Shown: positions 35,797-45,028, counted from the first letter of the stretch. The stretch is DNA of 64,000 nucleotides from Paraglaciecola sp030730205 (GCF_052119645.1 NZ_JBGQOM010000002.1:62001-126000), one strand, 5' to 3'. The notes: a model not told the origin generated them from the letters alone. Numbers and translations: made by a program.

Positions 35797-36525
35797 TTAT
35801 GTACCAGATAAAGGTAAAAATGCGGATATTATCCACGGCAATAAAATAGCCGTAGCAACACCGTTGATGCATAAGGCGACGGTAGCAAACGCTGTTGTTT
35901 TTTCTCCGAAGCTAATGGCATGGGCAGTGCCAATGGCATGACTTGCAGTGCCCAACGCAAGGCCTCGAGCACTACTATCATGGATATTGAATAGACGAAA
36001 TATTGGTCCGCTGACCAGCACACCTAACAATCCGGTTAATATGACGATCCCCGCGGCTAATGAGGGATTAGCGCCAATCAAACGGCTGGTATCAATTGCC
36101 AAAGGCGTAGTAATGGACTTTGTCAGCACGCTTAATTGCAGCCAGTCTGGCGCGGTGACAGCATATAAAATTAGCCATGTCACTAAGGGGCCGGTCAGTC
36201 CCCCCACACAAATGATTAGGATCATTTTTATACCTGCTTGATGAATTAAGCGCAAATGACGAAAAATTGGGATGGCCAGTGCACAGGTCGCTGGCCCTAA
36301 AAGCCATGTTAACAAACCAACCTCTTGGGCATAAGCTTCGATGCTATGCTCAAATAAGGTTAAGATAGCAAGCATAGCGATACTGCTTAGCACAATAGGA
36401 TGCAACCACAGTAATGTGCCCCTTAGGCGATTGATTTTCACAGCAAGAATATACGTAGTAATGGTAATCAGCAGCAATACACTTTGAGTCAGCCAAGGTA
36501 ATTCGCTAGCCAGCCAGTTAACCAT
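35797..36525 (-). CDS. LrgB-family membrane protein
   Basis: A 242-residue inner membrane protein of the LrgB/CidB/YohK family with about seven membrane segments. The conserved SITTPLAID and GLALGTASHAIGTAHAI motifs are present. LrgAB proteins are linked to murein hydrolase control in Staphylococcus, and to pyruvate or glycolate-type export in other species (PlsAB in plants). Its start overlaps the LrgA gene by 8 bp. No pyruvate- or LytSR-type regulator is adjacent. Confidence 0.85.
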   Translation of the reverse strand: MVNWLASELPWLTQSVLLLITITTYILAVKINRLRGTLLWLHPIVLSSIAMLAILTLFEHSIEAYAQEVGLLTWLLGPATCALAIPIFRHLRLIHQAGIKMILIICVGGLTGPLVTWLILYAVTAPDWLQLSVLTKSITTPLAIDTSRLIGANPSLAAGIVILTGLLGVLVSGPIFRLFNIHDSSARGLALGTASHAIGTAHAISFGEKTTAFATVALCINGVATAILLPWIISAFLPLSGT

Positions 36526-36889
36526 CAGCTGAATCTCCGGAGCTATTAAGCAGCAGCTTTTGCGCGAGCCATGCGGTCAATAACAAACTCACAACGGTGC
36601 TGAGCAACACCGCAAAAAGCAACAAGCCGAGCCAAGGACCAAGTTCACCAATAAATGCAGCGGCGCCTACTGTAACTGGAATAAATAACAGAGCAATCCA
36701 GCGCAACACCCAAGCACTGACAATAAACAATGATGATGGAACTCGCTTGAGGATTAGCAAAGCAGCGAGCATCACAAATAAGCCCATTAAAGAAGGAGGA
36801 AGGTTTACATAAGGGCTCAAAAAATTGCCAATTAGCCAACTACAGATAAGAGCCACAAACGCGAGTGAAAGGTAAAACGTATGTGCCAT
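36518..36889 (-). CDS. LrgA/CidA-family membrane protein
   Basis: A 123-residue protein with four membrane segments and the family motif LPPSLMGLFVMLAALL (family consensus P-x-P-G/S-x-x-G). Position and size fit LrgA, partner of LrgB, forming a holin-like or metabolite-transport pair. The predicted start at 36889 precedes a short, plain gap to prsR. Confidence 0.82.
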   Translation of the reverse strand: MAHTFYLSLAFVALICSWLIGNFLSPYVNLPPSLMGLFVMLAALLILKRVPSSLFIVSAWVLRWIALLFIPVTVGAAAFIGELGPWLGLLLFAVLLSTVVSLLLTAWLAQKLLLNSSGDSADG

Positions 36890-36955
36890 AAAGACCTAAA
36901 TTAAGCAGCTGAGTGAACCAGCCGCCCATCATCATACCTTAGAAAAATATCTCAC

Positions 36956-38311
36956 CTAAGCGGTTTTGATATCATCTAAGTGATATTTATCAATCAAAGA
37001 ATAAAGTGTAGGACGGGTTACCCCAAGTAACTCTGCCGTTCTTGACATATTGTGCTCAGCTACCTGATACGCATTTCGAATAGCCCTGCTTTCAGCTTGT
37101 TCACGAACTTCTCGCAAGTTTAAGGTATCGATGGAGGGGACTTCATCATTGACCCTTAAATTCAAGTCATCAGCTTGAATATGCGAGCCCTCAGCCATTA
37201 TCACTGCAGCTTTTAATTTATTTTGTAACTCTCGAATATTGCCCGGCCATTTGTGCTGCGTCATTGCTTTGATCGCACTATCGCTAAAGCCTTTTATTTT
37301 AGTTTTAAATTCGTCGTTGTATTGGGCTAGAAAGGTTCTCGCTAATAAAATAACGTCGTTATTGCGCTCACGCAAAGGGGGAATATTAATGCTGATTTCA
37401 CCGATTCGATAATATAGATCTTCGCGAAAGGTTTGCTCAGCCACCATGCTGGGTACGTCCCTGTGCGTTGCACAAATTACCCGAATATCCACCGGTATTT
37501 CACTGCGCCCCCCCACTCTTTCAATCACTCTTTCTTGCAAAAAACGCAACATTTTAGCTTGTAAACCAATGGGCATATCGCCTATTTCATCTAAAAATAA
37601 AGTGCCGTTTTGCGCCGTTTCTATCTTACCAGGCGTGGTTTTGTTCGCCCCAGTAAAGGCGCCCTTTTCATAACCAAACAACTCACTCTCTAATAAATTC
37701 TCTGGAATCGATGCACAGTTAATGGCGATAAAAGGTTTATCTTTTCGTAAGCTGTGTTCATGAATACTGCGAGCAAAGACTTCTTTACCTGTACCGCTTT
37801 CACCTAGTAATAAGGTGCTGATATCGGTTTGCGCAATCCGTTCCGCTTTGCGGCTGGCGGCTAATATGCCTTCGCTTTGCCCAATAATTTTATCCATAGA
37901 TGGGGCCACTGCGGCTAAGTGGCGGTTTTCCATTTCTAAATTAAATAAATTAATCGCGCGACTCACCAAAATTTGAATAGTGTCTGAGTCTATCGGTTTT
38001 TGATAAAAGTCGTATGCCCCAAGATTGATGGCTTTTAAGGCATTTTTTTTATCATTGTTGCCCGTTACTACAATAACTTTTGTTTGTGGTGCTAAAGATA
38101 AAATCTCTTCCAAGGTTTGCATGCCTTCAGTAGCATTAGCCGGATCCGGTGGTAATCCTAAATCCAAGGTCACCACTTTAGGTTCAAAACGACGTAATTG
38201 CGCTATCGCGCTGCTTCTATCTTCAGCAAAAATGACTTCGTAACCGGCAAAGCTCCATTTCAGTTGCTTTTGTATTCCTAAGTCGTCTTCAACGACCAAT
38301 ATTTTTTCCAT
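36956..38311 (-). CDS. prsR: PrsR-type response regulator (sigma-54 activator)
   Basis: A 451-residue NtrC-family regulator: a receiver domain with phospho-acceptor Asp50 (VTLDLGLPPDP), an AAA+ domain with Walker A GESGTGKE, the sigma-54 contact loop GAFTGA, and a C-terminal Fis-type helix-turn-helix (SRTAELLGVTRPTLYSLIDKYHL). The receiver's LGLPPDPANATEG stretch is typical of PEP-CTERM-box response regulators (PrsR), which control exopolysaccharide and exosortase-sorted protein genes. It lies 30 bp downstream of its kinase PrsK. No exosortase or PEP-CTERM protein is in this window. Confidence 0.88.
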   Translation of the reverse strand: MEKILVVEDDLGIQKQLKWSFAGYEVIFAEDRSSAIAQLRRFEPKVVTLDLGLPPDPANATEGMQTLEEILSLAPQTKVIVVTGNNDKKNALKAINLGAYDFYQKPIDSDTIQILVSRAINLFNLEMENRHLAAVAPSMDKIIGQSEGILAASRKAERIAQTDISTLLLGESGTGKEVFARSIHEHSLRKDKPFIAINCASIPENLLESELFGYEKGAFTGANKTTPGKIETAQNGTLFLDEIGDMPIGLQAKMLRFLQERVIERVGGRSEIPVDIRVICATHRDVPSMVAEQTFREDLYYRIGEISINIPPLRERNNDVILLARTFLAQYNDEFKTKIKGFSDSAIKAMTQHKWPGNIRELQNKLKAAVIMAEGSHIQADDLNLRVNDEVPSIDTLNLREVREQAESRAIRNAYQVAEHNMSRTAELLGVTRPTLYSLIDKYHLDDIKTA

Positions 38312-38341
38312 GTCTATGCCCTTCGAATCATTTCGTCATCA

Positions 38342-40360
38342 TTAAATTGGAATGCGTAAAGTAAAGGTTGAACCCTGACCTTCTTCACTTTCTACACTAA
38401 GTTGTCCACCAATCTTATCTAAGAACATTTTGGCATCAAAAGCGCCAATCCCCATTCCTGCGTTACCTTTTGTCGTATCAAAAGGCTTGAACAACCTTGT
38501 TTGAATAAACGCTTCACTCATACCACAGCCGTTGTCGACTATTCTTACCAGCATATATTTTTCATTGTCAGACTTATCCAAGATCACGTCAATTTGACCA
38601 TCATCTCGAGTAGCTTGTTGTGCATTACTGATAAGGTGATACATCACATTGGCGAATTTTTCTTTGTCGAGTACCACTTCAGTCTCGCTGTTCACCGACA
38701 CATTGGGTGTCGGGTATAACGTAGCGCAACGTTGCTGCACAACTTGTTCAATACACTGAGACAATAACACGAGAGATTCAGAACTGGCCACAGTGCTATG
38801 CTTTTCAGTCAATTGACTCAGCATTTTTTCCATTCTCGCTTTAGTATGATGCAATGTCTCAAAGGTATCTTCAATAAATTCAGGATTATTTTTATGCTGT
38901 TCAGCATTACATAAAATAAGGTCGATTTGCGCCAACACGTTTTTTAAATCGTGCAATACAAATGCTGACATGCGGGTAAAGGCAGCAAATTGTGCATTTT
39001 CAGCCAACTCTTTAGCAGCCTGCTGATGAAACAAAAAGTTAGAGACTTGCGCCGTAACGGCATTGATGTAATCACGTAGTTCCCAATTCAGCTTTTTAGT
39101 CGCATGCTGCGCCCCTAACATTACGGCCATCCCCCAAAATTCATTGTCTTTATACAAAGGCACAATGATTTGGAACCGAGCTTGATTGAGTAAAGCGTGA
39201 TTAATTTTGAGCCCTTCATAATTGTGTGGATGGGTCCGCAATTCAGTTAAATCAATGATCCAAGCCTTCTGTTTAAAAAACTCAGATAACGTCAATAAGA
39301 CGGTTATTTCATCGTCATTTAAATCAGAGTGATCAACATCCGCTAGCTTGATCAATTCACCGTGCTGGTAACGCAGTAAACAGCCACTTTGATACTCTAT
39401 TGCTTGTAAAAAGCCCCTCAACGCAGTGAGATTTATCTCATTAATTTCAGTTTGCGGACTTTCTAAACACTCAGTTAATTTGACCCACTCATGGCGATAA
39501 TCGAATTGATTGGCAAAAAAGTGTTTCGTAATAAAGACCTTAATACGAGTACGAAAACTGGTAGACATAAACAGTGCAAGCAATAAGGTTAACGATAAAA
39601 ATATCAAGACTACTTGGATGCTGGTGTCCCATTCGCCACCAATATATTTAACGACATAGCCCACCAACGCCATAAACAACAAATACCCACCAGCCACCAG
39701 CAGCAAGGTACTATGCAACACAATATCTCTGGAGATATAAATTTCTACCCCCCAGTTTTTGACCCGCCTGATAGCTAACACTAAAAGAGGAATGAGTGCC
39801 GCGTAAATAAAACCGCGAGAAGATAAATAGTAAACATGGACTTGATCGATCATTAACGCATTGGCAAAGGTCAAAAAATCAAAAATACTGATTACCGCTA
39901 AATATAAGATGAGAGGTTTGAGCGCCCAGCGATTGTCGCCCGATTGCCGGTAAATAACCTCCAACAAAACAAGAAACTCAAGGGCGATGGTGGTTTGGAT
40001 TAAATACTGCCACGACTCTAACGAATGCCCCAGATAAGGGATCAGCATACCAAAGAGCGGCAAAGATACGATCAACCACGTTTCTTTGCGCGCCAACACT
40101 TGTTGAATGTTTTTAAAGTTATCTTTAAGACAAGAGGCTAAAAACAATAACCAAAATAGGTTTTTGACATTATCAAAAAAAATGATTTTTTCGATAGACA
40201 ACTCAGCGAAAAAAAATGGTACACCCGACCAGACACTGGTCGCTGCGGTCGCCAAAACCAATAAGTATTTTGCTAAACCAGACTTGCGTACCGTTAAGAT
40301 CAACAGCAATAAAAATGCATATCCAATGGCACTAACGGCATAACCCACTACAGCTAACAT
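38342..40360 (-). CDS. prsK: PrsK-type membrane histidine kinase
   Basis: The sensor kinase partner of PrsR, 672 residues. The N-terminal 280 residues contain about eight membrane helices, followed by a GAF-like domain (about 305-445), a phospho-acceptor histidine in SAFVLHDLKNVLAQ, and a HATPase domain with the N box (NVMYHLISNAQQATRDD), VDNGCGMS and GNAGMGIGAFDAKM. This is the XrtA/PEP-CTERM system kinase architecture. The signal it senses is unknown. Confidence 0.88.
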   Translation of the reverse strand: MLAVVGYAVSAIGYAFLLLLILTVRKSGLAKYLLVLATAATSVWSGVPFFFAELSIEKIIFFDNVKNLFWLLFLASCLKDNFKNIQQVLARKETWLIVSLPLFGMLIPYLGHSLESWQYLIQTTIALEFLVLLEVIYRQSGDNRWALKPLILYLAVISIFDFLTFANALMIDQVHVYYLSSRGFIYAALIPLLVLAIRRVKNWGVEIYISRDIVLHSTLLLVAGGYLLFMALVGYVVKYIGGEWDTSIQVVLIFLSLTLLLALFMSTSFRTRIKVFITKHFFANQFDYRHEWVKLTECLESPQTEINEINLTALRGFLQAIEYQSGCLLRYQHGELIKLADVDHSDLNDDEITVLLTLSEFFKQKAWIIDLTELRTHPHNYEGLKINHALLNQARFQIIVPLYKDNEFWGMAVMLGAQHATKKLNWELRDYINAVTAQVSNFLFHQQAAKELAENAQFAAFTRMSAFVLHDLKNVLAQIDLILCNAEQHKNNPEFIEDTFETLHHTKARMEKMLSQLTEKHSTVASSESLVLLSQCIEQVVQQRCATLYPTPNVSVNSETEVVLDKEKFANVMYHLISNAQQATRDDGQIDVILDKSDNEKYMLVRIVDNGCGMSEAFIQTRLFKPFDTTKGNAGMGIGAFDAKMFLDKIGGQLSVESEEGQGSTFTLRIPI

Positions 40361-40411
40361 ATTATCGATCCTTGGCAGACTTCATGTTTTGGTTATTTAC
40401 CTGATTGTTGC

Positions 40412-41536
40412 TTAGCGTTTCTTCAACAATAAACTGCCTATGGAATAACCAGCACCAAAGGAACACAACAAACCAATGTCACCACTGACCAAATCTTGAT
40501 GATGCAAACTAAACGCGATAATCGAGCCCGCTGAAGCGGTATTTGCATAGCTATCTAATACAATCGGCGCTTCTTCAATGCTCGGCTCACGGCCCAGTAG
40601 TTTACGACTGATTAAAGTATTCATATTGATGTTGGCTTGGTGTAACCACCAACGTTTTATATGAGTAGAGTCTAATGAGTGACGTTGAAGATGCTCGCTA
40701 ATATGCTCCACCGCCATCGGGCATACTTCTTTAAAAACTTTGCGCCCTTCTTGATGAAACAACATATCCCCAGCAAAGGGATTAGTGTCATTTGCTCGGC
40801 TAACATAGCCAAAGTTTGAACGAATATTGTTTGAATATGAAGTAACAGCCTTGGTACTCATGATTTCATAGACATGTTCGGCATTAGCGGTTTCTGCCGC
40901 TTCCACCACCATCGCCGTTGCTACATCACCAAAGATAAAATGACTATCCCGATCACAATAATTAACCTGCGGTGAGGTTAATTCTGGGTTGATGACCAAT
41001 ACGCCCTTAGCCGTTCCTGCTGCAATCATTTCATATGCTCGGTGCAAAGCAAATGTGGCAGCCGAGCAGGCTACTAACATATCAAAACCAAAGCCTTTTA
41101 TACCTAGCGCGTCTTGTACTTCAATAGCTAAGGCCGGATAAGAGCGCTGCGTATAGGCACAAGATACAATCACAACATCAATATCAGCGGCAGTTTTATT
41201 GGCCGCTTCAAGGGCTTTTTTAGCAGCATAAATCGCCATTTCGGCTTGGTCGCTTAATTCTGTATCTAAGCGTGGGGCAATACTGGGCCGCATTCGGTTG
41301 ATATCCAAGATGCCTTCTTTGACGTAGGCAAAACGACTGCGAATGCCAGAGGCTTTTTCGATAAATTCAGCGCTGGAAAAAGGCTTTGCACTGACTTCGC
41401 CACGTTCAATGGCGGCACTATTGTCTGTGTTGAATTGTTCAGCATAGGCATTATAAGCCTGAACCAATTCTTCGTTTGATATGCTATGTGACGGGGTCCA
41501 CAGACCAGAACCGCTCATTACCACTGACGTTGCCAT
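40412..41536 (-). CDS. FabH-like beta-ketoacyl-ACP synthase III
   Basis: A thiolase-fold condensing enzyme of 374 residues, longer than housekeeping FabH (about 320). The catalytic triad is visible: Cys in LVACSAATFAL, His in WWLHQANIN, Asn in DSYANTASAGS. ATG 41536 has GGGA 6 bp upstream; an in-frame TTG at 41548 is less likely. No fabD, fabG or acpP neighbours occur, so it is a second, specialised KAS III, possibly for a fatty acid, polyunsaturated lipid or secondary metabolite. It precedes prsK on the same strand by 51 bp, so the three genes might be co-transcribed. Confidence 0.85.
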   Translation of the reverse strand: MATSVVMSGSGLWTPSHSISNEELVQAYNAYAEQFNTDNSAAIERGEVSAKPFSSAEFIEKASGIRSRFAYVKEGILDINRMRPSIAPRLDTELSDQAEMAIYAAKKALEAANKTAADIDVVIVSCAYTQRSYPALAIEVQDALGIKGFGFDMLVACSAATFALHRAYEMIAAGTAKGVLVINPELTSPQVNYCDRDSHFIFGDVATAMVVEAAETANAEHVYEIMSTKAVTSYSNNIRSNFGYVSRANDTNPFAGDMLFHQEGRKVFKEVCPMAVEHISEHLQRHSLDSTHIKRWWLHQANINMNTLISRKLLGREPSIEEAPIVLDSYANTASAGSIIAFSLHHQDLVSGDIGLLCSFGAGYSIGSLLLKKR

Positions 41537-41637
41537 ACTCAATCCCAAAATAAAAAATCATGCTAGGTTAACGTTTTAAATTGAAAATGTCATGAGCAAA
41601 AATGCCTCTTGTATCAAGTGAAATTGAGTCATTGAAC

Positions 41638-41669
41638 CCCATAAGGCCAGCATAGGCTGGCCATATGGG
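41638..41669 (-). terminator. Perfect hairpin between the coiled-coil gene and fabH-like gene
   Basis: CCCATA-A-GGCCAGC and GCTGGCC-A-TATGGG form a 13-bp stem with loop ATAG. It lies 45 bp after the coiled-coil gene stop, probably marking the end of the ECF operon, though a T-tract is lacking. Confidence 0.55.
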
Positions 41670-41713
41670 CAAATAAGCACTCAATCTTTCCTCGACAAAC
41701 GATCGTAGCCCCC

Positions 41714-42652
41714 TTAAAACAAGTAAGTGGTGACCGCACTCAACAATTGCTCTTTGTTATTTTTACCCGTTACGCAGGCTTTAACGTCTTTATTTTTAAA
41801 CACGTAGACTTTGTCATGAGTACCGATTGCACTGTTATCTTGGGCTTGGATGAAATCATTGAGAACAAAACTAATATTTTCATCATCGGGTAAGGCTTTC
41901 AAACCCGCGCCATAACGGCATAACATGGTCCCCACGGTATCTTCAAAAGCAGCTAAAGATTGGCTATACAACTTTTGTCTCGCGGTTTCTCGCTCGGCAG
42001 CGACTTTACTTTGTTCTTGTGCGAGCTCTTCTGTGTATTTCTCTAGTTCTACCCGTTTGCTCTCGAGTTTTTTTACTTCACTAGCAAGTTTATTTAACTC
42101 TTTTTCAAGCTCTTTGCGACGTTCACCATCTGCGCTGCGTTTTTCAAACTCAAGATCACGACGGTTACGTTCATATTCTCGTTGCTCCCAGGCAAGATCA
42201 CGTTGGCGCTCACTTAGCTCACGCATTTTATCGCGAGTGTCTTGTGCAAATTCACTGTCACGTTCAAAGGCATCACGAATGGCTTCTTCAAACTCCACCT
42301 CGTCAAAATCAAAACCAAAACCGGTGCCCGAATTATTAACCGGTGGCGCCACCGGCATGGCGGCTGAAATATCACTTAGCATATTGCCTAAATCAAAACC
42401 GAAGACCTTGCCATGGTTATTACTACTAATGCCAAAAACCACCCCTTGATTTGCTAAGTAAGTGACGCTATTGGCTCTGAATCTGAGTTCTTTATTATTA
42501 TTTTGACGTAACGAGGCTTGCAAAATATTCAGCATTATACCCAATTCGTTACGCACATCCTTTATGTTAGTAGGCGCTTGGGCATTCGCCTGAGTCATGG
42601 TCAAGCCCGCTAAGGTCATGGCTAAAACGGTATTTTTAAGGTTAAATTTCAT
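41714..42652 (-). CDS. Exported coiled-coil protein of unknown function
   Basis: A 312-residue protein with a signal peptide (cleavage after ANA). It contains a globular N-terminal part (INILQASLRQNN-like segment and GVVFGISSNNHG), a Pro/Gly-rich linker, and a long charged coiled coil (about 125-230, many Glu, Arg, Lys). The C-terminal domain (about 231-312) has two Cys (MLCRYGAGLK, KACVTGK). The family is not recognised. It follows the sigma/anti-sigma genes with a 10-bp gap, so it is probably under the same control and may be an envelope stress or structural protein. Confidence 0.6.
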   Translation of the reverse strand: MKFNLKNTVLAMTLAGLTMTQANAQAPTNIKDVRNELGIMLNILQASLRQNNNKELRFRANSVTYLANQGVVFGISSNNHGKVFGFDLGNMLSDISAAMPVAPPVNNSGTGFGFDFDEVEFEEAIRDAFERDSEFAQDTRDKMRELSERQRDLAWEQREYERNRRDLEFEKRSADGERRKELEKELNKLASEVKKLESKRVELEKYTEELAQEQSKVAAERETARQKLYSQSLAAFEDTVGTMLCRYGAGLKALPDDENISFVLNDFIQAQDNSAIGTHDKVYVFKNKDVKACVTGKNNKEQLLSAVTTYLF

Positions 42653-42662
42653 GGGTATATCC

Positions 42663-43319
42663 TCACTCTTTATTGCTATTCAAACCCGATTGAGCGGGAT
42701 TGGTATAGATATCTTGCTGTAATTGATTCAATTGACGAGCATAAAAAAGTTGATCGTCTGAGCGCTGTTCGTTAACAAACTTAATCAGCTCGGCAAAGTC
42801 TTCGCGTCTTTCCTTGCGGCTTGACGTCAATAAATATTGGGTCAACTGACTGCTCGCATCTAATTGTTGTTGTTGCAAAGATTGGGTAAACCGATTCATC
42901 GCCAGCTGTTGCTCGGTTTTGTACTCTTGCAACTTATCTTCTACTAACCGTTCAATTTGCAGCTGGCTCTGATTATCAGCAAAACTGATTGTCAGCGCGC
43001 CGTCATCAACCTTAATTTGTAAACCTGTCACCACCATCAACATGGCAGCCACAGACATGGCAATAGATAGACCAGACAGCCCTTGCCAATGCCACCATGG
43101 CGTATTTTTGACCTCGGTAAAACTTGCTGCACGATCCCAATGTGGCACATCTTGTTCAATAAAATGTTGAGCATGTACCGTTATGTTGTTCGCCGCCTCA
43201 ACTTGTTGCGCAAAGACCTCATCATCTACACAGCGTTGCTCAAACATTAATCGTTGTTGTGCATTTAAACGACCGTCTAGCCACAGAGCAAGTAATTGCT
43301 CGTTGGTAACATCAGGCAT
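42663..43319 (-). CDS. Putative anti-sigma factor
   Basis: A 218-residue protein with a single membrane helix (about 75-97). The N-terminal cytoplasmic part (TNEQLLALWLDGRLNAQQRLMFEQRC) resembles the sigma-binding helical domain of ECF anti-sigma factors. The C-terminal half is periplasmic, Gln-rich and coiled coil. No zinc HxxxCxxC motif is seen. The ATG at 43319 overlaps the sigma gene stop by 8 bp. Role inferred from this position and topology; the sequence family is not certain. Confidence 0.65.
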   Translation of the reverse strand: MPDVTNEQLLALWLDGRLNAQQRLMFEQRCVDDEVFAQQVEAANNITVHAQHFIEQDVPHWDRAASFTEVKNTPWWHWQGLSGLSIAMSVAAMLMVVTGLQIKVDDGALTISFADNQSQLQIERLVEDKLQEYKTEQQLAMNRFTQSLQQQQLDASSQLTQYLLTSSRKERREDFAELIKFVNEQRSDDQLFYARQLNQLQQDIYTNPAQSGLNSNKE

Positions 43320-43854
43320 AATCAACCTCCATTAAGGTTTTCAACTTTTCTAAAGCCCCATACATGCGGGACTTTGCGGTATTTGCCGACATGCCCGTTA
43401 GTTCGGCAATTTCATCAAAGGTAAATTGACCAAAAAATTTCAATTCAATCACCGTTTTTTGGGCTAAGGGCAATCGCTGCATCGCTTGGATCAGCTGCTT
43501 GTTTTCTTTGACACTATCAATATATTGTTCATTGGGGATTTGTTCAGACTCAATTTCTGGCACATCATCTAAGCCCTCCATAGGACGTTTACGACGATAG
43601 AATTCGATGCACCGAAAATGGGCTATACGAAATAACCAACTTTTAAAACTGCCTTCATGACGATACGTGGCAAGGTTTCGATAAACCGAAATAAATACTT
43701 CTTGCATTAGATCCAGGGCGTCTTCATTTTTGCCCGTCATCCTAATGCCATAGTTATAAATAGATTTTTCGTAGCGCTTAAGTAAATTGACCCAAGCCTG
43801 TTTATTGCCTTGCAGTGCTTTCGCTATAAGCTGTTCATCGCTTTTCTCAAACAC
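43312..43854 (-). CDS. ECF RNA polymerase sigma factor
   Basis: A 180-residue group IV sigma factor. Region 2 has NEDALDLMQEVFISVYRNL and FKSWLFRIAHFRCIEFYRRK. Region 4 has RLPLAQKTVIELKFFGQFTF and DEIAELTGMSANTAKSRMYGALEKLK. It is distinct from the FecI-type sigma at 26394. It forms an operon with the anti-sigma and the coiled-coil protein genes, so its regulon probably includes its own operon. The inducing condition is unknown. Confidence 0.9.
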   Translation of the reverse strand: MFEKSDEQLIAKALQGNKQAWVNLLKRYEKSIYNYGIRMTGKNEDALDLMQEVFISVYRNLATYRHEGSFKSWLFRIAHFRCIEFYRRKRPMEGLDDVPEIESEQIPNEQYIDSVKENKQLIQAMQRLPLAQKTVIELKFFGQFTFDEIAELTGMSANTAKSRMYGALEKLKTLMEVDYA

Positions 43855-43960
43855 TGGTTAGTTTCCCTGTTTTTTAGGTTCACAGCTTAAGTCGAAGAGG
43901 ATCAAAAAATAGTTTGAAAATATTAACTAAATAAACACTATTTTTTGACCACAGAGGACA

Positions 43961-44872
43961 TTATCTTTCTAAGGTGGGAATTGGGATCAGAGGAGCCAGT
44001 AGATTGGCTAAATGGCGAAACAACCTCACCCGCGTTGTACCTGTACGCCACACCAAACCAATCTCTCGATAGGCTTTATCTTCCGCTGGCATCGAAACTA
44101 AAGGTGTGGTTTTCAAAATATGATGTTTAATGGCTAATTCTGGCATGAAGGTGTAGCCCAGTTTACTGTTCGCTAATTGCACTAAGGTGTACAAGCTACT
44201 GGCTGACAATGAGCTAACTTGGTCTTTATACGACAAGCCACAAGCACTGACCGCATGGCCGGTCATGCAATGTTCTTGTTGTAATAAAAATATACTTTCT
44301 TTGGGCAAGGCAGACACATCAAGCGGAACAGGTAAATTAGGCACTAAGTCACTGTGGGCAATTAAATGAAAAGGATCATGACCGAGTACTAATTGCTTAC
44401 ACCCCGGTGTTTCCATGGGTAAGGCTAAAATCAATAGATCTAAGGCGCCTTCGTTTAACTGGCTTAATAAATTAGTGGTGGTGTCTTCTTGAAGTTGTAA
44501 AGTGATATCAGGCAAATTTTGTTTTATTTGACTGATCAAACCTTCAAATAAAAATGGCGCAATCGTGGGGATCACCCCTAACTTCAATTTACCAGCCTGC
44601 CAGTTTCCAGCACTTTGGGCAAAATCCACTAGCTCATGGGCATCAGTCAGTAGCGCCCTACTGCGTTCGACCAACTCTAAACCAAATGGCGTGAAGACAA
44701 AGTTTTTATGGTCACGCTCTAATAATTGGGTACCAAACTGCTCTTCTAAATTTTGAATCGCGGTACTTAAGGTTGATTGGCTAATATGGCAATGTTGGGC
44801 AGCACGGTGGAAATGTTGTTCTTGGTGAAGAATAACTAAGTAGTGTAAATGTTTAAGATTGGGCCATTTCAT
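43961..44872 (-). CDS. oxyR: Hydrogen-peroxide sensor/regulator OxyR
   Basis: A 303-residue LysR-type transcription factor with an N-terminal winged helix-turn-helix (LVILHQEQHFHRAAQHCHIS and QSTLSTAIQNLEEQFG) and a C-terminal effector domain. It has the OxyR redox pair: Cys202 and Cys211 in HCMTGHAVSAC, with the same spacing as Cys199 and Cys208 of E. coli OxyR, which form the disulfide upon peroxide stress. This makes OxyR much more likely than another LysR protein. Peroxidase target genes (katG, ahpC) are not adjacent. Confidence 0.93.
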   Translation of the reverse strand: MKWPNLKHLHYLVILHQEQHFHRAAQHCHISQSTLSTAIQNLEEQFGTQLLERDHKNFVFTPFGLELVERSRALLTDAHELVDFAQSAGNWQAGKLKLGVIPTIAPFLFEGLISQIKQNLPDITLQLQEDTTTNLLSQLNEGALDLLILALPMETPGCKQLVLGHDPFHLIAHSDLVPNLPVPLDVSALPKESIFLLQQEHCMTGHAVSACGLSYKDQVSSLSASSLYTLVQLANSKLGYTFMPELAIKHHILKTTPLVSMPAEDKAYREIGLVWRTGTTRVRLFRHLANLLAPLIPIPTLER

Positions 44873-44971
44873 GAAAAACTCATCTATAAAAACGATTAGT
44901 TCGACAAGTTTAGATTAGTTTGGTAGATAAAAAAACACTTGAGTGAGAAATTTAAACTCAGAGGCGTGAGA

Positions 44972-45014
44972 GCTAATTGGCCCACTCAGTGAGCCACTCG
45001 GTGAGCCAATTAGC
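44972..45014. repeat. Inverted repeat around a tandem repeat after the phosphate porin gene
   Basis: GCTAATTGGC (44972-44981) and GCCAATTAGC (45005-45014) flank two near-identical 12-bp units, CACTCAGTGAGC and CACTCGGTGAGC. The whole can fold into a long hairpin. It sits 14 bp after the porin stop and before oxyR. No T-run follows, so terminator function is unproven. Confidence 0.55.
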
Positions 45015-45028
45015 CCATTACATGATCG

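Noticed and set aside
41925..42449. Long open frame antisense to the coiled-coil protein gene
   Set aside because: Ser/Arg/Leu-rich shadow of a Glu/Lys/Arg-rich gene; no ribosome site or domain.
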